NCBI RefSeq assembly: GCF_000023845.1
Contig: NC_013170.1
Location: 124,001-188,000, forward strand
Reading direction: 5' to 3'
Source of the DNA: Cryptobacterium curtum DSM 15641
GTDB lineage: Bacteria > Actinomycetota > Coriobacteriia > Coriobacteriales > Eggerthellaceae
Length of the DNA stretch: 64,000 nucleotides
Each line of letters starts with the position of its first letter. The first letter of the stretch is position 1. The notes under the pieces are model-generated. The model was not told where the DNA came from. It made no database searches and saw only the letters and a program-made list of their open reading frames with translations. Made by a program: the position numbers and the translations under genes. Positions 27,485 through 36,298 of this stretch are shown here, piece after piece.

Positions 27485-28597
27485 ATGGCACGTAATTTGC
27501 CTGACAACATTCTTGCCCGCGATCTATCCCGCTTTAAAGATCCCGATCTTGCACGGGGTTTGATTGCGTCGATAGAAGAATTGGCGCCTGTGTCCTGCAA
27601 TTTAATGGAGGTCTGTGGAACCCATACCGTTGCGATTGCACGAAACGGTATTCGTGCGATTATGCCTGAAGGTACCCGATTGCTTTCTGGACCGGGCTGC
27701 CCCGTGTGCGTAACCGCCAACAAAGATATCGACACTGTTATTGCACTTACACGTATTCCCGAAGTTACCGTGGCTACGTTTGGCGATATGACGCGCGTGC
27801 CAGGATCTACTTCAAGCCTGCTTGCTGAAAAAGCGGCGGGACGATCGGTTGAGATCGTCTATTCGCCGCTTGATGCTCTTACCTTTGCTCAGGAGCATCC
27901 AGAGCGGCAAGTGGTGTTCGTTGGGGTTGGGTTTGAAACAACAACACCACTCGTATCTATGGCCATTAAACGAGCACATGTGCTGAATCTATCCAATTTC
28001 ACCGTGTTTGTGGCACATAAAAATATGCCGGGAGCGCTTGAGACAATTGTGGCTGACCCGTCACTGAAGGTTGATGCGCTTATTTTGCCTGGCCATGTAA
28101 GCACGGTGACAGGTATTAGGTGTTACGAATTCCTTGCTCATGATTATGGTGTGCCGGGTGTGGTCACGGGGTTTGAACCAGTTGACGTACTGCAAGGTAT
28201 TGCCATGCTTATGCGGCAGTTGCGCGAAGGGCGCGCTGAAATTGAGATCGCCTATACACGCGGTGTGCGTCCTGAAGGAAACCAAGTTGCGCTTGCCGCT
28301 ATCGACGAAGTGTTCGAAACATGTACGGCTACCTGGCGTGGATTAGGTCCTATTCCAGACAGTGGATATGCGATTCGCGAAAAGTACCGAGCCTTTGATG
28401 CAGTTGCGCGGTTTCAGCCTGTTGTAGAAAAAACAGTTGAACATGCGGGGTGTCGCTGCGGAGACATTCTGCGTGGAGCACAGTCACCTGATGAATGCCC
28501 ACTGTTTGGAAAAGTATGCACGCCGGAAAATCCTATCGGTCCCTGCATGGTATCGAGCGAGGGTAGTTGCGCTGCCTATTATCGATACTATCGGTAA
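27485..28597 (+). CDS. hypD: Hydrogenase maturation protein HypD
   Basis: 370 residues. HypD is the [4Fe-4S] scaffold on which the Fe(CN)2CO group is built. Motifs seen: EVCGTHT (~39-45), GPGCPVCVT (~73-81), FETTTP (~150-157), PGHVS, TGFEPVD and C-terminal Cys residues in CRCGDIL, CPLFGKVC and GPCMVS, which correspond to the cluster ligands and disulfide Cys. It is the last gene of hypF-hypC-hypD. Its 3' end (TCGATACTATCG, 28582-28593) is duplicated just past the stop codon at 28611. Confidence 0.95.
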   Translation: MARNLPDNILARDLSRFKDPDLARGLIASIEELAPVSCNLMEVCGTHTVAIARNGIRAIMPEGTRLLSGPGCPVCVTANKDIDTVIALTRIPEVTVATFGDMTRVPGSTSSLLAEKAAGRSVEIVYSPLDALTFAQEHPERQVVFVGVGFETTTPLVSMAIKRAHVLNLSNFTVFVAHKNMPGALETIVADPSLKVDALILPGHVSTVTGIRCYEFLAHDYGVPGVVTGFEPVDVLQGIAMLMRQLREGRAEIEIAYTRGVRPEGNQVALAAIDEVFETCTATWRGLGPIPDSGYAIREKYRAFDAVARFQPVVEKTVEHAGCRCGDILRGAQSPDECPLFGKVCTPENPIGPCMVSSEGSCAAYYRYYR

Positions 28598-28622
28598 TAG
28601 ACGTCGTGTCTCGATACTATCG
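28582..28622. repeat. Direct repeat spanning the hypD stop codon
   Basis: TCGATACTATCG occurs at 28582-28593 (last hypD codons) and 28611-28622 (after the stop), 29 bp apart. A weaker third copy (GACGCTATCGG) follows near 28651. Confidence 0.5.
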
Positions 28623-28768
28623 TACTAGGCTGCCATCTTCTCTTCTACTGACGCTATCGGATCGAGAGGTATTGCTCATGGTAAGATATATCCCAATTAT
28701 TCGGAGACTGGGGTGTTTTCGGTCGATTGAATACATTGGCTGGTTGCATTCTGCGAAAGGAAACTGCC

Positions 28769-29260
28769 ATGAGTTCGCTACCTCAAAACAAGCTCGATCC
28801 ACGCATTAAGAATGTATGGCGCTGCAATGATGCTTTCTGGATCATAATTCTTACGGCGATTTGTGCTGCAGTTTGCAAAATGGTCACTCTTGAGCCACAG
28901 GCGCGTGCAATCGGCGAAGCCGGCTTTACCCTGGTGCTTGTGCTGGGGGTCATTGCTCTGGTGATATGGCTTTTTGTATTGCCACCTATTCGCTTTATAC
29001 GCTGGCGTTATGAAATTACGCCGGAGTACTTGGACATTGCGCGCGGTATTATCTGGCGCAAACGTGTTGTCATCCCCTTTATTCGCGTGCAGAATACCGA
29101 TACCCGTCAAGGTCCGCTGTTGCGTTTGTTTGGCTTGGCGAGTGTGACGGTGTCGACAGCGGCCGGTGAACACGAGATTCCCGGGCTCAGCTTTACGGCA
29201 GCCGAGGAACTGCGCAATCGCGCGGCCGAGCTGGCTCGCTTAGCACGCGAAGACGTGTAG
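28769..29260 (+). CDS. Bacterial PH-domain membrane protein (YdbS-like)
   Basis: 163 residues with two membrane segments (~25-42 and 54-76) followed by a bPH_2 domain: YEITPEYLDIARGIIWRKRVVIPF-type strand pattern, IRVQNTDTRQGPLLRLFGLASV and AAGEHEIPG. YdbS-like proteins pair with a larger YdbT-like partner; in bacilli the pair is linked to resistance to some bacteriocins, but the mechanism is not settled. Start ATG at 28769 follows GAAAGGA; a 14-codon longer frame exists. The YdbT-like gene starts 10 bases downstream, so they form an operon. Confidence 0.85.
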   Translation: MSSLPQNKLDPRIKNVWRCNDAFWIIILTAICAAVCKMVTLEPQARAIGEAGFTLVLVLGVIALVIWLFVLPPIRFIRWRYEITPEYLDIARGIIWRKRVVIPFIRVQNTDTRQGPLLRLFGLASVTVSTAAGEHEIPGLSFTAAEELRNRAAELARLAREDV

Positions 29261-29270
29261 GGGGCTGGGT

Positions 29271-31373
29271 ATGGCGCAGAATAGCCCAGGTGTTCAGCCT
29301 AACGGAATGCCGCAATCCACTTTGACAAGCACGTTCACGACCGGGCAGCGCCAGCATGTGCATGGCAGCTACATCTGGTTAATGCCTCTGACGCAACTAT
29401 TCGCCATTATCTTTGTTGCCCTTATGGCTAACTTAGCAAGCGTTTCGGCGTTGTTTAATAGTTTTGGCCGAAATTCCCTTGTGGCGACATCTGCACTGAG
29501 TTTTCTGTTTATTGGTGGAATTATTATCATTCCACTTCTGATATATGGGCTGCTCGTAGCTCTTGCCTACTGGGCGTATCGGAATCTGTCATTCGTGTTT
29601 GACGAAGGAGAATTCAGCCTGTATTCAGGCATCATCGTAAAGAAACGCGTGCATGTACCGTATGCGCGCGTGCAATCAGTTAACCATCATGCTACTGTCA
29701 TCCAACGCATTTTTGGTATTTGTACGGTTGCTATCGACACGGCAGGTGGAGCGGCCAATAAGGCAGTTCGTATTCCCTATGTGTCGTTGAGCGTAGCGGA
29801 ACGTTTGCGGTCTGAACTGTTTCTGCGCAAGGCTGTAGCACTTGAACAGATGGCAGGGGGGTCTGCGGCTTCTCAGCAGGCGCCAGCTGTTCAACAGGTA
29901 CCCGTTCCCTCGGCAGCATCTGATACTTCGGCGGCATCTGCTGTATCTGCTGCAATTTCTACGCCGGGGGTATCCTCTGGCGCTTCTTCTGCGGGAGCAG
30001 TGGCAACTTTAGCTGCGGATACTTCATCTGCTCAGGTGGCCATCCCAACGTATGGAAGTGCTGCCATTGATGCAAGTGGTCGTCCCGTTCCTCCAACCGA
30101 ACAAATCCGACAGCATACTGAAAGCGTTCAAGTGGGCAATGGTGCTCAAGCAAGCAATGTGCTCGACGATACCGTGGGCGACATTGCCACTTTTCGCGGT
30201 ATGTTTGGCGGTGCAATCGGCGGCTTGGAAACGGTCTCCTACGAGCATGGGCTCAGCAATGGCCAGCTGCTTATGGCAAGCCTGTCGAGCAGTGGGATGC
30301 CGATGGTCATCGCGATTATGTCTGTCATTGGTTTTGTCACTGCCTTCACGGGAGCGAGTGCTCTGCCGCTTGGTCTGTTTGCTCTTGTAGTGCTTATTGG
30401 TGGCTTAGGCGGCATGTTGCAGGTCATTTTTTCGTATGGCGGATTCAAGGTACGTCGTCGGGGCAGCCGCATCGAGGTTGAACAAGGGCTGCTTCAGCGG
30501 CAGTTTTCAGGTATTGATATTGCCCGCGTACAGTCGATATCGGTCCGTCAGACCTTCTTCCGCCGTTTGATTGGCTACTGCGAAGTATCACTTGGTCGTA
30601 TCGATGCACTGGAAAGTAATCAGCAGAAGAAAGGGTCTTCGGCCAATCTTTCACGAGGCTTGGTAGTGCATCCATTCGTCAAGCTTAGTCAGGTAGAGAA
30701 TATTCTTGCAGGGCTTACTCCTGAATTAATCGACATTCCACGCATTGATCAGCTCGTCAAGCCTCCTCGGCGTGCCCTGCGCCGCGCACTTATTCGGCGC
30801 TGTATCTGGCGTAATGGATGGGTGCCGGCTGCGATTGCCCTTATCGTGGCACTAGCTTGTCTTTCAGTTCTGCGCAATTCGATTGGTATGAACATTGCGT
30901 ATACTATTGATTACACGATGACTGACATGTTGTTAGAAGCAGGTGCCTCAACCTCTGTCACCATGCTGATACTGGATCTTCTTACCAAGATTATTGGGGC
31001 CTTCCTGGGGCTCTGTCTTATTCTTACTGCATTGCAGGCAGTTGGAGCATTCCTTTGGTATCGACATTCAGGGTTTGCATGTACCAAACACGTTGCAGCC
31101 ATTCGCAACGATGGTCTTTCGAGTGAATTTACGATGATTCCGCGTGAAAAACTCCAGTATGCGGGAACGTGTTCGAATCCGTTTCAACGGTTTTCTCAGG
31201 TGGCAAGCATCGAAGCGACGACTGCTGCGGGTGTTACGAAAACCGTGGTGCGTCTTTGGGATGTACGTGCAGACGATGCGCAGCGGTGGCTTGAATGGAT
31301 GCACCCTCGCACCGGGACAGCTTTTTCCATTGAACAGATTACCGCGCAGGATGGTATCAATCGTTCTGCCTAG
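29271..31373 (+). CDS. Large bacterial PH-domain membrane protein (YdbT-like)
   Basis: 700 residues. Two membrane segments at ~37-60 and 75-100, a first bPH_2 domain (~105-190), an Ala/Ser/Pro-rich linker (~200-300), two more hydrophobic segments (~340-390), a second PH domain with RRGSRIEVEQGLLQRQFSGIDIARVQSI (~395-470), two more segments (~520-545, 560-590) and a third PH-like domain at the C-terminus. This three-module arrangement matches YdbT. The linker is longer than usual and low in complexity. Likely a membrane complex with the YdbS-like protein upstream; ligand unknown. Confidence 0.83.
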   Translation: MAQNSPGVQPNGMPQSTLTSTFTTGQRQHVHGSYIWLMPLTQLFAIIFVALMANLASVSALFNSFGRNSLVATSALSFLFIGGIIIIPLLIYGLLVALAYWAYRNLSFVFDEGEFSLYSGIIVKKRVHVPYARVQSVNHHATVIQRIFGICTVAIDTAGGAANKAVRIPYVSLSVAERLRSELFLRKAVALEQMAGGSAASQQAPAVQQVPVPSAASDTSAASAVSAAISTPGVSSGASSAGAVATLAADTSSAQVAIPTYGSAAIDASGRPVPPTEQIRQHTESVQVGNGAQASNVLDDTVGDIATFRGMFGGAIGGLETVSYEHGLSNGQLLMASLSSSGMPMVIAIMSVIGFVTAFTGASALPLGLFALVVLIGGLGGMLQVIFSYGGFKVRRRGSRIEVEQGLLQRQFSGIDIARVQSISVRQTFFRRLIGYCEVSLGRIDALESNQQKKGSSANLSRGLVVHPFVKLSQVENILAGLTPELIDIPRIDQLVKPPRRALRRALIRRCIWRNGWVPAAIALIVALACLSVLRNSIGMNIAYTIDYTMTDMLLEAGASTSVTMLILDLLTKIIGAFLGLCLILTALQAVGAFLWYRHSGFACTKHVAAIRNDGLSSEFTMIPREKLQYAGTCSNPFQRFSQVASIEATTAAGVTKTVVRLWDVRADDAQRWLEWMHPRTGTAFSIEQITAQDGINRSA

Positions 31374-31493
31374 TTTGGATGGTTTAGCTGGGTAAAACCT
31401 AGCTTGGGAAGGAAGTTCAATTACTCTACTTCGCTTGGATAGCTTGGCTTGGGTAAACTTAGTTTGGCAAGACATGCAGTCGTGCTGTCTCGC
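31374..31493. repeat. Two 60-bp degenerate tandem units at the ydbT-like stop codon
   Basis: Unit 1 (31374-31433) starts the base after the TAG stop; unit 2 is 31434-31493. The first ~38 positions match well (TTTGGATGGTTTAGCT against CTTGGATAGCTTGGCT, then GGGTAAA and TTGG-AAG), the rest has decayed. The following bases to 31671 show no gene or clear signal. Confidence 0.6.
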
Positions 31494-31671
31494 CCAGGTG
31501 AAGGCTTGGTGCGCTATTGAAAGGCAACGTAGGTCTTCAGGCGACATGATTGCGATATAACTGAGACATGATTGAGATTACAAGTTAGTCTATGGACATT
31601 TGTGGAGAGCATGGCCCCTTGCCGTGGCGATAGACGTGACATTGCAGCAATATGGTAGAGTAAACGCCAGA

Positions 31672-32445
31672 ATGAAACCGCGAAGACGCACATCCTCATC
31701 ATCTGAAGACCCTGGGCCTGCTGGCATATCTGCAAGCAGGCCTACCCGTCCTGGTGCGCCTGAGGGGTACAACGATAATCCCACCAATAAGCACAAAGCC
31801 GTCTCGCGTCCTTGCGTGCGCGAATATCGTTTAGGCGAAGAGATTGCTAACTCTGTTTCGCATGGCGTTGGAGCGCTGCTTTCTATTGCTGCTGTAGTGC
31901 TTCTTATTGTGACGGCAGTATCTCATGGTGTGGGTATTCATTTGGCCGCTGCTCTGATCTATGGTATCTCCATGTTGTTCGAATACCTGGCCTCAACGCT
32001 GTATCACGCACTGACACATGAGGGAGCAAAGCGCGTTTTCAAGGTACTCGACCATTCATTCATTTATCTTTTTATTGCGGGATCCTATACGCCGTTTTGT
32101 TTGATATCGCTCGCAGATGCCGGCGGCATTTCGCTGGCAGTATTTGTTTGGGCTGTTGCAATTACTGGTATTGCGCTCGAAGCATTTTGGACATTTCGTC
32201 CTCGTTGGATATCGGCTGTTATATACGTGCTGCTCGGCTGGAGTATTGTGGCATTTTTGCCCACGTTAGCACAGGTATTGCCAACAGTTGGTTTCGTGCT
32301 TCTTGTAGTGGGTGGCCTGTGCTATACGGTCGGTGCCGTTTTTTACGTGTTCAAGAAGGTTCCTTACCTCCATTTTGTGTTTCACCTGTTCGTGCTTGCG
32401 GGCAGTATTTTCCAGTTCTTTGTTATCTTGCTGTATGTGGTGTGA
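31672..32445 (+). CDS. Hemolysin III family membrane protein (YqfA/PAQR-like)
   Basis: 257 residues, seven membrane helices. The three conserved sites of the Hly-III/PAQR family are visible: SxxxH (STLYH, ~105), DHSFIYLFIAGSYTP (~123) and HFVFHLFV (~237), which together form a zinc-dependent hydrolase-like centre in the eukaryotic relatives. The physiological role in bacteria is unclear. About 55 polar residues precede the first helix. The start is uncertain: ATG at 31672 lacks a good ribosome-binding site, and the frame stays open to a TTG at 31600. Confidence 0.82.
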   Translation: MKPRRRTSSSSEDPGPAGISASRPTRPGAPEGYNDNPTNKHKAVSRPCVREYRLGEEIANSVSHGVGALLSIAAVVLLIVTAVSHGVGIHLAAALIYGISMLFEYLASTLYHALTHEGAKRVFKVLDHSFIYLFIAGSYTPFCLISLADAGGISLAVFVWAVAITGIALEAFWTFRPRWISAVIYVLLGWSIVAFLPTLAQVLPTVGFVLLVVGGLCYTVGAVFYVFKKVPYLHFVFHLFVLAGSIFQFFVILLYVV

Positions 32446-32532
32446 GGTTAGATGCACGTTCTTTTTGATATTTGTTGTATTGCCGATGCCGACGTTTTCC
32501 CACTACGTTCGACACGCTAAGGAGTTTTACTA

Positions 32533-33864
32533 GTGGCCATTTGGATAAGTATTGCTATAACGTTAGCGCTCATTTTGGCAAACGGCTATTTTTCGGCGGC
32601 CGAGCTCGCGATGGTGAGTGTTCGGAAGACGAAGCTTGAAGCTGCGCTTGACGACGGTGACAAGCGAGCACGTAAGGCGCTTGATGTGGCCGCCGATGCT
32701 GATAATCTGCTTGCAACCATTCAAGTGTACATCACGTTACTTGGCTTCTTCGCTTCTGCTGCTGCTGCGACGACGCTGTCTGACCCGTTTGCCTCGTGGA
32801 TGCAGGAACTGGGTGTTCATGCCGGTGTCGCGCTGCCGTTGGCAACCGTTATCATCACGCTTATTGTGTCGTACATCACTATTGTGGTGGGCGAGCTGTT
32901 CCCCAAGCGGCTGGGCCTTGCGAATCCCGAGGGTGTCAGCATGGCCATGGCTAGCAGCTTTGCATTCTTCCAGCACCTAGCCCGTCCGTTGGTGGCTATG
33001 ACCGCTGCTTCATCGAATGCGCTTGCTCGTTTGTTTCATGTGAAGTCCGTTGACGAGCGGCAGGCGGTTTCCGAAGACGAGATCAAGTACATTGTTAAAG
33101 ACAACGAGGAATTGTTGCCCGACGAAAAGCGTATGATCCATGAAATCCTTGACTTGGCCGATGCCACTGCGCGTGACATCATGACGCCGCGTGCCGATAT
33201 CATCTTTGTGGAAGACACCGAAACGGTTAAAGAAACGCTGAACCGCATGCGTGGTACGGGATATTCGCGCTTGCCGGTGTATCACGAAGACTATGACCGC
33301 ATTGTGGGCGTCGTAAAATACAAAGATCTTATCCCTGCAATCATGGATGATCGTGAAGACGCGACGGTCGATGAATTCACCGATGAAGTTTATTTTGTCC
33401 CTGAAACAAAAGACATTTTCCCGCTGTTGTCCGAGATGCAAACGAATAGGCAACAGATAGCTATCGTTGTCGACGAGTATGGCGGAACCGATGGTTTAAT
33501 TACCATCGAAGATATCGTTGAGGAAATCGTGGGCGAGATTATTGACGAAACCGATCTCGAAAGCCGCTATGTCACACAGCTGACCGATGGTGAATGGCTT
33601 GTTGACGGCAGCTTACCGGTCGATGATGCGATTGAGTTATCGTGGCCGCTTGAAGAATCGGACGATTACGAAACCATTGCAGGATGGCTTATCGATATGG
33701 TTGATACGATTCCCCAAATTGGCGATTCGTACGATTTTGGTGGCTATCGTTTTACGGTGCAGTCGATGCGTCGTCGTCGTATATCGGTTATTCGCGTGCA
33801 GAAACTTGTTGAATCGACGGATGATACCGACCAATCAAGCGATTCTCCCAACGAAGAAAAGTAA
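32533..33864 (+). CDS. CNNM/CorC-family membrane protein (DUF21-CBS-CorC_HlyC)
   Basis: 443 residues. An N-terminal CNNM (DUF21) membrane domain with about four hydrophobic segments and the opening ANGYFSAAELAMVSVRKTKLE (split; ~13-33), two CBS domains (~205-325, beginning RDIMTPRADIIFVE), and a C-terminal CorC_HlyC domain (~345-430). Family members are proposed Mg2+ or Co2+ exporters or regulators of magnesium homeostasis. The start is GTG at 32533 with TAAGGAG upstream. The acidic C-terminal tail is short. It is followed by a 52-bp tandem repeat. Confidence 0.88.
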   Translation: MAIWISIAITLALILANGYFSAAELAMVSVRKTKLEAALDDGDKRARKALDVAADADNLLATIQVYITLLGFFASAAAATTLSDPFASWMQELGVHAGVALPLATVIITLIVSYITIVVGELFPKRLGLANPEGVSMAMASSFAFFQHLARPLVAMTAASSNALARLFHVKSVDERQAVSEDEIKYIVKDNEELLPDEKRMIHEILDLADATARDIMTPRADIIFVEDTETVKETLNRMRGTGYSRLPVYHEDYDRIVGVVKYKDLIPAIMDDREDATVDEFTDEVYFVPETKDIFPLLSEMQTNRQQIAIVVDEYGGTDGLITIEDIVEEIVGEIIDETDLESRYVTQLTDGEWLVDGSLPVDDAIELSWPLEESDDYETIAGWLIDMVDTIPQIGDSYDFGGYRFTVQSMRRRRISVIRVQKLVESTDDTDQSSDSPNEEK

Positions 33865-33885
33865 AAGCGCGACGACAAGTGTGCA

Positions 33886-33989
33886 AGGTAAGCGCATGAG
33901 TGCATGTTCGTGCGCAGGAAGAGTGCAGAGAGCGCGCAGGTAAGCAGATGAACGCATAACCGCGCGCGCGAAAAGCGCAGAAGGGGAAG
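33886..33989. repeat. Two 52-bp degenerate tandem units after the corC-like gene
   Basis: Units 33886-33937 and 33938-33989 both run AGGTAAGC-NN-ATGA-NN-GCAT-N4-CG(T/C)GCGC and then share a GAAGAGTGCAGA / GAAAAGCGCAGA block. The array starts 21 bases past the stop codon and runs into the ribosome-binding site of the next gene. Confidence 0.65.
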
Positions 33990-33995
33990 CCCATC

Positions 33996-34766
33996 GTGCA
34001 TGAGGCATCGAAAAGGCTCTATCGCACCGAGGACGGCCGCTTTGCCGGTGTCGCGGGTGGCTTTGCACGCTATTTTGGCATCGATCTAACGGTCATGCGG
34101 CTGATATTTATTGCGCTTACGATACTCACCTGTGGTTTATTTGTTGTAGCGTATATTGTCATATGGCTTTTGATTCCCTGCGAGGGTAAGCCCATTCGTC
34201 CCCTTGATGTGACAGTTGATCCTTCGCTTTCGTCTTGTTGCAACACGTCACATGCTAAAGCAGCAGCGTTGCGTGGCGTGGCGGTGGCTTGCGCCCTGGT
34301 GGGGGGTGTGTTGCTGCTGGTGGTGGCTCTGTCACTCGCGATGCCCTTTGTTTTGCCGGTATTTTCCCCTTTACAGTTTTGGCCGCTTGCTGTTATGGCG
34401 TTCGGTGTGTTGCGCTTGGCAGTGCCAGGGCGTGACGGCTATACCTTAAACAGCATCGTAGAAGGGGTAATTCTGCTGGTTGTTGGCGCAATGGCGCTTA
34501 TGGCTTCGCTGGGGGCGGTGTCGTTGCGTTTTGATGGTTGGCTTTCCGAAAACTGGGCGTTTTTATGTGTGGTTGCCGGCCTTTTAGTGTTAGCGCGTGC
34601 TACGCGTTCAAATGGATTCATTGTTGCGGCGGCAGTGCTCTTTTTGCTTTTTTGCTTCATCGGATTGGGCGGGTATGCCGATCGGGGGCCGTCGCTTGAT
34701 GATGCGGCAAGGGTTTTTCCCATGCTTGAAAGCGTGAACTCGTGGCAGGGAGATCTGCCGCAATGA
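33996..34766 (+). CDS. PspC-domain membrane protein with extra transmembrane region
   Basis: 256 residues. Residues ~5-70 are a PspC domain (KRLYRTEDGRFAGVAGGFARYFGID-type, then a long hydrophobic segment ending in LLIPCEG). Four further hydrophobic segments (~90-115, 125-140, 155-178, 188-225) form a membrane region like the LiaF/DUF5668 type. PspC proteins sense envelope stress or help hold partners at the membrane. Start is GTG at 33996, with AAGGGGAAG upstream; the nearby ATG at 34000 is out of frame. The stop overlaps the next start (ATGA). Confidence 0.78.
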   Translation: MHEASKRLYRTEDGRFAGVAGGFARYFGIDLTVMRLIFIALTILTCGLFVVAYIVIWLLIPCEGKPIRPLDVTVDPSLSSCCNTSHAKAAALRGVAVACALVGGVLLLVVALSLAMPFVLPVFSPLQFWPLAVMAFGVLRLAVPGRDGYTLNSIVEGVILLVVGAMALMASLGAVSLRFDGWLSENWAFLCVVAGLLVLARATRSNGFIVAAAVLFLLFCFIGLGGYADRGPSLDDAARVFPMLESVNSWQGDLPQ

Positions 34767-35185
34767 AGAAGTTTTCTCGGTATACGCCAGCTGCCCGGGT
34801 TGGCATTGTGGTGGGTGTTGCTTTGGTAGCGATTGGCGTCATTGGCCTTGTTGTTGACCGTGCAAGTGTGGTGCTGTGGTGGACAGCTATCGATGCAGTG
34901 TGCATCGTATTCGATGCACTCTTTCCGGTTTCACTGGTTGCTCTGATTGTGTATCTCATATGGGCTTATCGCAAAGAAGCATTGGTAGCGCAGGGGCCAC
35001 GCCCGACAAATCTGGTACGCAGTAGCGTTGATTGGCGCATAGCGGGAGTATGCGGTGGCCTTGCTCGCTGGTGGGCGATCGATAGCTTGACGGTGCGCAT
35101 TATCGTGCTGCTGTTATTTGTGGCCAGTCCGGCACTCACCGTCTTTATTTACCTCATACTGACGCTGATTCTTCCGCGCGCATAA
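34763..35185 (+). CDS. Small membrane protein with C-terminal PspC domain
   Basis: 140 residues. Two N-terminal hydrophobic segments (~15-33, 45-70) are followed by a PspC domain (~85-140: VDWRIAGVCGGLARWWAID, then a membrane segment ending LILPRA). Translationally coupled to the upstream PspC gene (ATGA overlap). The ATG at 34763 is preceded by GGGAG; a GTG at 34742 is in frame but inside the neighbour. The two genes probably form one envelope-stress-related membrane unit; no phage-shock PspA gene is present here. Confidence 0.76.
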   Translation: MKKFSRYTPAARVGIVVGVALVAIGVIGLVVDRASVVLWWTAIDAVCIVFDALFPVSLVALIVYLIWAYRKEALVAQGPRPTNLVRSSVDWRIAGVCGGLARWWAIDSLTVRIIVLLLFVASPALTVFIYLILTLILPRA

Positions 35186-35629
35186 ACAGAAATAAGTCGG
35201 CAACTGCCTATTCGCGTACGCAAACAGACACAGGTCAGCAGCCCCGCCGTCCTTTGCATAAGGCCTTTCTGCGTACATAAACAGGATCAAATTAGCAGCT
35301 GCCCCGTGTCCTTTACGCGCGAATGTACGCAAGCGTAACCGAGCGGGTCGTTTTCGGGAACTATTCGGGGAATGAATAGGTGTTTTGCAAACGTGTCAAA
35401 AGCCTTCCATTACGTTTCTTCACCAGTTTGGTTGGTATACTGCGGCAAGAGTTAAGCACGCAGTGTTTACTCGCTTGCTGGGCTATACTTCGCATAATGC
35501 GTCTGCAGGCAGGCGTGCGCGTGAAGTTTAAATTTCGCGTGTTGGCAGTAAGTGCCGCCACGGCATTTTACCTGCGGTTGTCTGAGCATTCCGCTGCACA
35601 ATGCGGGTGATGTGAGGAAAGGGTACGAC
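35181..35629. repeat. Intergenic region with degenerate tandem repeats starting at the pspC-like stop codon
   Basis: Copies of (T/C)AAACAG followed by GGCAACTGCC / AGCAGCCCC / AGCAGCTGCCCC-type sequence begin at 35183, 35221 and 35278; the first copy starts with the TAA stop codon itself. Each copy ends in GCGTACG/GCGTACA/TGTACG. Spacing is 38 and 57 bp. Downstream, TATACT (35436-35441) is a possible -10 box. No supported gene between 35186 and 35629. Confidence 0.55.
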
Positions 35630-36289
35630 TTGAGCAATATTATTGTGGTTGGTTGTGGGCGTGTTGGTTCACAGCTCGCAAACATGCTTTCCGAAAACGA
35701 TGACAATGTATGTGTTATCGACAAGAATCCTGATGCCTTTACAGGACTTGGCCGTGCCTTTAACGGATCGGTCATCCAAGGGGTTGGTTTCGACGAAGAG
35801 ACGCTCTCCCGAGCGGGTGCCAATGAAGCTGATTGCGTAGCGGCTGTTACCCAATCGGACAACGCGAATCTCATGACGGCCGAGGTAGCGAGTCGTTTGT
35901 TCCATGTCCCGCATGTTATTACCCGACTTTACAATCCTGGTCATGAGCATGCCTACGAACAGTTGGGTTTTGACTACGTGTGTGGTACGTCGCTGGTAAC
36001 CGAAGATATTTACGCGAAGATATCATCGGGTCATGGATTTCACATCGATACCTTTGGCGAGTTCGAAGTATTACGCTTCTCGCTCGATCTGGAAGGCAAC
36101 AACATGAAAAGCATTCGGGTATCTCAGCTTGAACGCCCTTATGAAGTGCGGATCATCGCATTTGAGCGTGCTGATGGGCGCTCGTGTTCGCTTCCGACGG
36201 GTGATTCGGTTTTAGGTCATGGTGATGCAGTGCTTGCGTGCGTTAAGCACTCGGCGCTGCAGGATTTCTCGCGCTGGATACAGGAATAG
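35630..36289 (+). CDS. TrkA/KtrA-like NAD-binding potassium transport regulator (first of two)
   Basis: 219 residues. RCK_N domain with the Rossmann motif VVGCGRVGSQLA (~6-17) and the acidic VIDKNPDAF strand end, then an RCK_C domain (~135-215). Such subunits gate Trk/Ktr potassium channels in response to NAD(H) or nucleotides. The start is a TTG at 35630: GAGGAAAGG lies 8-17 bases upstream and the next codons give SNIIVVGCG as in the family; an open frame to 35552 adds unrelated residues. No TrkH/KtrB membrane subunit is nearby. Confidence 0.85.
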   Translation: MSNIIVVGCGRVGSQLANMLSENDDNVCVIDKNPDAFTGLGRAFNGSVIQGVGFDEETLSRAGANEADCVAAVTQSDNANLMTAEVASRLFHVPHVITRLYNPGHEHAYEQLGFDYVCGTSLVTEDIYAKISSGHGFHIDTFGEFEVLRFSLDLEGNNMKSIRVSQLERPYEVRIIAFERADGRSCSLPTGDSVLGHGDAVLACVKHSALQDFSRWIQE

Positions 36290-36298
36290 GGGGCTCTC

